A model generated the notes under the pieces. That model was not told the DNA's origin, did no database searches, and saw only the letters and a list, made by a program, of their open reading frames with translations. The position numbers and the translations under genes are program-made. From an uncultured Selenomonadales bacterium (lineage in GTDB: Bacteria; Bacillota_C; Negativicutes; Selenomonadales; Selenomonadaceae), in the NCBI GenBank assembly GCA_937916025.1, contig CALGGX010000523.1, forward strand, positions 1 to 10,354: a DNA stretch of 10,354 nucleotides. The letters are read 5' to 3'. Below are positions 6,546 through 10,354 of this stretch, in pieces. Each line of letters opens with the position of its first letter. Position 1 is the stretch's first letter.

Positions 6546-8394
6546 AGCGGGCTATGCGGGCGGTTTGCTCGGCATTTTCAAGCGCGGCATAAGAGGAATT
6601 CCCGATGATTTAATGAACGGGCGGCGTCGGCAGGCAATTACGCTGAACCAAGCATTGGCAATGTCGGAGCGAAACGTTACAGTCGCGCAACAACAACAGC
6701 TGGCAACACAATCGGTAGCACTGGCGCAGTCGTTTCAGATAATGGGCGCGCGGTTGAAAGAGATCGGGATCAACGGGATTTTTCTTACGTCGATCCGCGC
6801 GAAAACGGCGGCACTGGGAGCGGAAGCGGTGGCGGCGAGAGTGGCAACGGGAGCGATGTTGCCATTGGCGGCGGCAAGTACGGTGGCAACGGCAGGTTTT
6901 AATATATTGTTTGCGCTGTTGACGGTCGGAGTGCCGTTGTTGGCGGGATTCGCATCGACAGCCGAATCCGCGTCCGAGAAGATCGACAGGTTGACGGACG
7001 CGACAAAGGAGAAAACAGATACCGCGTCGAAAGAGATCGACGAAAACGCACAAGTCATAGCTCAGCGTCAAAAGCAAGTCGAGCTGATGGATAAAGCGAT
7101 CGAATATTACATTCGCGATGTCGATGCGATGAAGAAGGCAACCGAGGGCTCGGAAGAATGGGAGAAGGCAAATAAAGGCGCGAAAAATGCCGAGGAGTCT
7201 TTGATCAAGGCGTTTGATGAAGGAACGGAAGATCACGGCAGAAACGCGGTCGAAAGGATCAAAAACTCGGATAACATTCGCGCGGCGTTTGAAAAAGAAA
7301 AAGATGCATTTTTGAAGGGAACGGACGCAAAGAAAAAATCGCCGGACGAGCTCCGCCAACAACAAAAAGAGGATTTAACGGAACGCGTAGCGGCGGCAAG
7401 CAAGCAGATCGATATTTACAAAGCAGATTTAGCCGCGTTCGGAAATTGGAAAGACGAACAGCTGAAAGGACTCGATGATGTGCAAAGTGCATGGGCGAGG
7501 TTTTGGCAATTCATCTATAACGGCTTGGGCGGCGACGCGCTTGAAAAGAAAGGTGCCGTCAGCGAATGGGGTAAAAGTATTCTGGGGTTTGCCAAGCGTC
7601 AGGCGACGGGCGATCTCGAAGATGAATTAAAAAAAGCGGAAGAAGAACGATCGCAAGTACAATCACAACTCAGCGGTTTAAAAAATTCACTGCTCGATGA
7701 TGATGTGTATTCGGGGCACACCGATCCCGGCGCAATAGTCGCGGGCGATTCCGATGAAAAGTCCGGTAAAAACAAAAAGCCGAGCAAAGTCGTCGAGCAG
7801 TACAACACGGTTGCGATGAGATTTCTGGGAGCGATAGCCGCGCAAGACAGTCGGTTTAAAACGTCGGTATTGCATGCGGCGTCGGGTTATATTCTCGGCG
7901 GCGGCTCGAATTGGAAGGATATAGACGCAAATACGATAAATCCGTTGGGAGTGACGCAAGAGGAGTTGCAGTCGGTGATACCTGACGGAGATATGGAAAA
8001 TCCCGAGAATGTGGCGCGCGCGTTCGTGTTGCTCGCAAATGAATTCAACGGCAGTGCGGAAGAATTTCTCGACGATTGGTTACAACGGATCGGATTGGCA
8101 AAAGAGGCGGTTGAAGCCGCCGCAATCCGAGGAAAGATCATGAATCAAGCGGAGTATTTCGAGAACGGCGATGACAAGTTCGGCGGGATCGACTATAATA
8201 AAAAGAAAAACACGTTCGCGATAGACGACAGAATGACTTCGTTGAAGACGGCAACGTTTTATCAGCCGACAGGCGGGATGGGCGCGATGCCGCAATCAAG
8301 GCAAGATGTTCGTAAATGGGTTGCCGATATTACCGGTCAACAAATGCCCGATGCGGTGTTCGATAAGATCATAAGCACCGGGCAGGAATTGAAG

Positions 8395-8670
8395 TATACG
8401 CCCGAGGAGTTAAAACTCGCGTTAGCGGTGGCGGCGGCAGAAAGTAACGGAGTGCAAGATGTTACGTCGAAGGTAGGAGCGCACGGGATTTTTCAACTTA
8501 TGCCCGAGACGGCAGAATATCTCGGAGTCAATGCTTACGATTGGGAGCAGAACATCTACGGCGGGATGAAATATCTGCAGGAGCAGATCGCGCGATTCGG
8601 AAGTTGGCAATTGGCGGCGGCGGCGTATAATGCCGGTCCGGGAAATGTCAAGGGCGGAGTGATCCCCAAC
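8395..8670 (+). other. Soluble lytic transglycosylase (SLT) domain within the tape measure
   Basis: This domain cleaves the MurNAc-GlcNAc bond of peptidoglycan with formation of an anhydro ring. The three SLT signatures are present in order: AAAESNG with the catalytic Glu codon at 8440-8442; GAHGIFQLMPETA at 8476-8514; and AYNAGPGNV beginning at 8623. Spacing is normal for the family (PF01464). In phages such domains open the cell wall locally during DNA entry. Confidence 0.92.
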
Positions 8671-8799
8671 TTCGGCGAGACGCAAGATTATGTTGCAAAG
8701 ATCGGAGAGTATTTAAGTCGAAGCGCGGGGTATCAACCGCAATCGCTGAATATGGATGATTACGTCGAATATAAAGGAAGTGAGTCGTCGGCAGGCTTG

Positions 8800-9085
8800 A
8801 CGGAGCTGATGAAAAAGAAAATCGCGCTTATTGCACGCGATTATTACGAGACGTTCGGCGAGAAATTCTTCGTCACGGCAGGCAACGATGATTATCACAA
8901 GGGAACCAACAGCTGGCATGAGTACGGTCAGGCAGTCGATATAGCAATGGATTCTTTGTATGACGAGCAGAGACGCGCATGGCTCGCCGAGCGCGCGCGG
9001 GCTTATAATCTCGTTCCGCTGGATGAATATGCAAATCCGAGCGAAAGATCGACGGCACCGCATTATCACTTTTCCGATCACGGAG
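8800..9085 (+). other. LAS/M15-type zinc peptidase domain within the tape measure
   Basis: The stretch contains the LAS-family zinc motif SxHxxGxAxD as SWHEYGQAVD (codons 8911-8940; zinc ligands His at 8917 and Asp at 8938) and, about 120 bases later, HYHF with the third His ligand at 9067. A further His at 8896 precedes the motif. These are the marks of VanY/D-Ala-D-Ala carboxypeptidase and L-Ala-D-Glu endopeptidase relatives, which cut peptidoglycan stem peptides. The usual catalytic Glu/Asp just before the HxH is not obvious; the nearest acidic residue is in NPSERS. The fold and metal site are well supported; the bond cleaved is not known. Confidence 0.82.
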
Positions 9086-9679
9086 AAGAATTGCCGCAAG
9101 AGATTATGTCGGCGCAAGCATTTATGCCGATGCAGGTTGCGTATCAGGAGAACTTGGGTAAGATGCTGGATTTTTGGAGCGGGCAGAATGATCAATTTAA
9201 AGCGCGCGGTTTAAGCAGTCTCACTTTCGACAGGTTCCCGCAATACGAAAAATCAGCACAAGCGGCATATCGAGAATTGGAAAGAACGATTGCCGATATT
9301 CAACGTGCGCGGCAACTCGAAGGACAACGGCAGAATTTCTTGAAAGGCACCGGTAAGCAAGATGATTCATATGAATTGCCGCTCGATATGCTTGAATACG
9401 ATGCGGAACGCGAATACATTACGCGGCTCGAGCAGGATCAAAAATATCTGCAACAATGGAGCGATAATGTCAAAGAATACGTCGAGAGATATCACAAGGA
9501 GCATCAAGAGATCGACGCTGCGTTGAAGGCGAAAAACACGGAATGGAATAAACTCACGGCAGATCAGCAAGTGACGGTCGTCGAGGCACTCGGAGGTAAG
9601 AAAATTGCGGATGCTATTAAATTGAACGAAGAGCTCAAAAAATCATGGGAAAATGTCAATCAGAAATTGGAATTAGTCG

Positions 9680-10354
9680 GCGGTCGTGCGTTTATTAATG
9701 ACTTAAGCTACAACACCATTACTACGGCGAATGTTGAATTTAAGAAAATTAAATCCGATTATCGTGCGACAATCAAGCTAATTAAAAAGCAGATAAAAGC
9801 TGGTAACTTTGCAGAAGCAAGAGACGAGTGCGATGCTTTGAACGATAGATGTATGAAGGCGTTTAAGAAAGTAGTGGAAGAGCCTCAAGATATGAAATCC
9901 GCAACATGTGGATTGATTTACGGCCTGGTAGTACAAGAACTAAAATGGGGATGTGCTGCATTAGCCATTGGACTTGTAGCAAGCATTCCTAAAGTAACAT
10001 CGATCCCAAAAACAGTCTTTCTCCCAGGAGAAAATGGAGCACGCGGTTATATGGCGACAACCACTCCAATAAAGTCAGATGTAGTGAAATCAGTGACGAA
10101 AACGAAATCAGCAGATACTGCGGTTGGAGAGATGCTTTTAAAGGCTAATGCCGATGCGAAAAAAGCTACAGAATCACATGCAAGGAAAGCCGCAATCAAA
10201 AAAGCAGTTGCGGCTACCGCAATTCCAACAGCAGGGGTTGTTGGGGTAAAGGAAATAGGAAGTCGGTATTCTGAGTTGAATCGTGAAATGACCCGCTTCG
10301 ACGATGATGAACAACCGGCAAATGAGAAGGAAGAAAAAATCAAAGAAGCGATTA
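9680..10354 (+). other. Compositionally distinct C-terminal piece fused in frame to the tape measure
   Basis: From about 9680 the open frame continues but the codon choice changes. Proline moves from mostly CCG/CCC to mostly CCA/CCT, Ala GCT and Thr ACT/ACA become common, and four Cys codons appear although the preceding 3.1 kb of frame has none that I see. The encoded piece has a charged helical part (KKIKSDYRATIKLIKKQIKA), a hydrophobic segment (WGCAALAIGLVASIP) that could cross a membrane, and a lysine/alanine-rich tail. It looks like a separate protein module. I do not recognise it and give no function. It is cut by the window edge. Confidence 0.55.

Larger units (their letters stand above)
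6517..10354 (+). pseudogene. Tape measure protein, C-terminal fragment with two cell-wall enzymes (runs off the right edge)
   Basis: The frame is open for more than 1270 codons with no stop before the window ends. In order it holds: the end of a helical region; a strongly hydrophobic segment (about 6868-6960, NILFALLTVGVPLLAGFAS) typical of tape measures and perhaps inserted in the host membrane; a long charged coiled-coil region (about 6960-7780); a lytic transglycosylase domain (about 8395-8670); an M15-type peptidase domain (about 8800-9085); another coiled-coil region to about 9675; and a compositionally different end piece. Counted from the GTG at 4157 with the two extra bases removed, the whole tape measure exceeds 2060 residues. 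This part keeps intact motifs and has no lesion of its own. The first in-frame ATG (6613) has only AGAGGA about 15 bases away, so independent translation is doubtful. Confidence 0.8.

Noticed and set aside
6610..7365. 251-codon open frame on the minus strand
   Set aside because: It lies fully opposite the tape measure frame. Its protein is a run of Arg, Cys, His and Phe typical of the complement of Ala/Glu/Lys-rich coding DNA, and no ribosome binding site supports it.
8960..9214. 84-codon + strand frame inside the peptidase region
   Set aside because: It overlaps the well-supported M15-type domain in another frame and is rich in Arg without any motif or ribosome binding site.
1..10354. CRISPR array, tRNA genes, direct repeats, promoter or terminator hairpins
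   Set aside because: Reading through the gaps between genes and the ends of the window I saw no repeated spacers, cloverleaf-like segments, sigma-70-like promoters or GC-rich hairpins followed by T runs.

Overview
The window is part of the late, structural operon of a tailed phage or prophage. Every supported gene is on the + strand, with gaps of 2 to 61 bases. Good AAGGAG/GGAGG ribosome binding sites, TTG and GTG starts, and heavy use of codons ending in CG (GCG, TCG, ACG, CCG) suggest a Firmicutes host of medium GC content. A Negativicutes host such as a Selenomonas relative is my guess from general resemblance and was not tested by a search. No promoter, terminator, tRNA, rRNA, CRISPR array or integration gene is visible.

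Layout, left to right: a probable head-closure/adaptor protein (37-537); an HK97 gp10-like tail-completion protein (540-1172); a tail terminator-like protein (1180-1578); a major tail (tube) protein broken by one stop codon and one frameshift (1591-2374); a small cystatin-like protein with a QVVKG loop (2392-2667); a beta-class DNA methyltransferase (2729-3544); a tail assembly chaperone whose two domains are joined across a run of ten A (3561-4142); and a very long tape measure gene (4157 to beyond the right edge) split by a TGA and two single-base insertions. No tail sheath gene lies between the terminator and the tube, so a siphovirus-type, non-contractile tail is likely.

The genes follow the normal assembly order: neck proteins close the head, the terminator caps the tail, the tube protein polymerises around the tape measure, and the G/T-type chaperone loads it. 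The tape measure carries two cell-wall enzymes in series, a soluble lytic transglycosylase domain (about 8395-8670) and a LAS/M15-type zinc peptidase domain (about 8800-9085), presumably for penetrating peptidoglycan during DNA entry.

Points deserving attention are: the chaperone A10 run, where slippage would yield the short form instead of the usual long form; the phage-borne cystatin-like protein; the two-enzyme tape measure; an abrupt change of codon and amino-acid usage at about 9680 inside the open tape measure frame, suggesting a grafted or chimeric C-terminus; and five disabling lesions confined to two essential tail genes, which point to a decaying prophage or to sequence errors.
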